DNA from: SZUA-320 sp963707875
GTDB taxonomy: Bacteria > Gemmatimonadota > Gemmatimonadetes > Gemmatimonadales > GWC2-71-9
Length of the DNA stretch: 64,000 nucleotides
Direction of reading: 5' to 3'
Assembly (NCBI GenBank): GCA_963707875.1
Contig: CAVPRU010000001.1
Location: 620,001 to 684,000, forward strand
Below, piece after piece: positions 63,289 to 64,000 of this stretch (position 1 is the first letter of the stretch; each line of letters begins with the position of its first letter). A model generated the notes under the pieces. The model saw nothing but the letters and a program-made list of their open reading frames with translations. It did no database searches and was not told the origin of the DNA. A program made the translations under genes and the position numbers.

Positions 63289-63864
63289 CTAACTGCCGAT
63301 CAGCTCCAGATTCTTCCCCTTGCTGAACGCCCGCAGCGTGGTCTCCCCGTAGAACAGCCGGATGTACTTGGCCTGGATGGTGGTCAGCCGCCGCACCGTC
63401 CAGGCGAGGTGGACGAAGTGGGGTTCCGCCGGGGGATGGAGCGGGTGCATCCCGCACTCTTCCGGCAGGTGGTTCCCCTTGCGGGTGTTGCAGGTGGAGC
63501 AGGCGGTCACCACGTTGGTCCAGAGGTTGGTGCCACCCCGGGACAGCGGAACCAGGTGGTCCCGGGTCAGGCACTCCCGGTGCCGGAGCTCCGGCTGGTT
63601 CCGGTGACAGTACTGGCAGCGGTAATCATCGCGGGCAAAGAGGAAGGTGTTGGTGACCTGCCGACGGAACCGGCGGGGGACGTGCACGAAGCGAACCAGG
63701 CGGATGATGGCCGGTTTGGGAACCACGAGACGTTCGCTGCGGATCGCCTCACCGGCTTCGGCCTCGACAATCTCGGCCTTGCCGTCGATGACGAGTCGGA
63801 GCGCCCGCCTCAGGGGCACCAGAGTCAGTGGTTCGTAGGATGCGTTCAGCGCCAGACAGCGCAT
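63289..63864 (-). CDS. HNH endonuclease family protein
   Basis: 191 aa from ATG 63864 (MRCLALNASYEPLTLVPLRR). The N-terminal domain (ALRLVIDGKAEIVEAEAG) is common to a widespread stand-alone HNH family. RCQYCHRNQPELRHRECLTR, DHLVPLSRGGTNLWTNVVTA and CSTCNTRKGN give the two CxxC zinc knuckles and the HNH core (DH...N...N). It is a predicted DNA nuclease of unknown biological role, usually chromosomal and not clearly tied to defence. It is probably independent of the EPS locus. Confidence 0.85.
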   Translation of the reverse strand: MRCLALNASYEPLTLVPLRRALRLVIDGKAEIVEAEAGEAIRSERLVVPKPAIIRLVRFVHVPRRFRRQVTNTFLFARDDYRCQYCHRNQPELRHRECLTRDHLVPLSRGGTNLWTNVVTACSTCNTRKGNHLPEECGMHPLHPPAEPHFVHLAWTVRRLTTIQAKYIRLFYGETTLRAFSKGKNLELIGS

Positions 63865-64000
63865 GCCAGGTCTCCTCGGGATGCCCGACGGGGCCACCCC
63901 GTTTGAAGCTGTAGGCTAACGGCTCCCCAGCGGGGTATCAAGGGAGTACCGAGCACCCCCCGAGCCACACTCCGGACAACCCCATCCCACCCCGCTCCAG
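63865..64000. other. Window edge, no gene seen
   Basis: 136 bases upstream of the HNH gene. A short inverted sequence around 63918-63936 is present, but no clear promoter could be assigned. Confidence 0.4.

Noticed and set aside
1..64000. CRISPR array, tRNA, rRNA, insertion sequence or integrase
   Set aside because: No regularly spaced short repeats, no cloverleaf with CCA-type end, no transposase or recombinase motif and no terminal inverted repeats with target duplication were seen.

Overview
The window is GC-rich, with dense, often overlapping genes. It looks like a Gram-negative soil or environmental bacterium, and Gemmatimonadota is my best guess. The guess rests on a SusC/RagA-like TonB receptor with a carboxypeptidase-regulatory N-terminus, signal peptides of the 'AAQDTT' style, PEP-CTERM proteins, and an HNH protein of a type common there. 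No rRNA, tRNA or marker gene is present, so the phylum is inferred. Most of the window is one large exopolysaccharide (EPS)/capsule locus.

Layout. 1-7.5 kb: end of a Wza-type export protein, a PEP-CTERM protein, three glycosyltransferases, a low-molecular-weight tyrosine phosphatase and an ATP-grasp enzyme. 7.9-15.6 kb: a giant lipoprotein of about 12 Ig-like repeats ending in a jelly-roll domain, a GT4-GT2 reading frame, and a 5'-truncated sibling of the lipoprotein. 15.6-22.7 kb: CapA-like and CapK-like proteins, an O-antigen ligase/polymerase, an acyltransferase and a Wzx-like flippase. 22.9-38.3 kb: a long plus-strand operon with four tandem QueC-like PP-loop proteins, two deacetylases, an APH-like kinase, an ATP-grasp enzyme, a glycosyltransferase, an AsnB-like protein, two methyltransferases and a pyruvyltransferase. 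38.4-46.0 kb: a minus-strand operon with an epimerase, a DUF3473-type deacetylase, a FemAB-like protein, a DegT aminotransferase and two more AsnB-like proteins. 46-51 kb: a VanZ-like protein, a second PEP-CTERM protein, small membrane proteins, and one intact-length plus one truncated amino-acid permease. 51.4-60.8 kb: a TonB receptor with a lipoprotein partner, divergent from an NtrY/NtrC-like two-component system that runs into an outer-membrane barrel and a DUF4390-like protein. 60.8-63.9 kb: an MBOAT O-acetyltransferase with its SGNH-like partner, and an HNH protein.

How it works together. The genes cover sugar activation and modification (epimerase, aminotransferase, pyruvyl, acetyl and methyl groups, deacetylation), chain assembly, flipping, polymerisation, export and surface display. 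Two things stand out. First, seven PP-loop ATPases (four QueC-like with a Cys4 zinc motif, three AsnB-like all lacking the catalytic Cys2) sit beside two ATP-grasp proteins, a CapK-like AMP ligase and a FemAB-like transferase. This suggests a glycan decorated through ATP-driven amide chemistry. Second, nine sites with GG-N10-GC spacing, several close to the full sigma-54 consensus, lie in the intergenic regions in front of the main transcription units, and a GAFTGA-bearing NtrC-type activator is encoded in the window. The locus is therefore probably a sigma-54 regulon.

Caution. About 17 genes are interrupted by one or more apparent single-base frameshifts, several at G or C runs, while other stretches are clean. 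I read most of these as assembly errors and annotate the full gene extents. True decay is likely only where sequence is clearly missing (14.3 kb and 51.2 kb).
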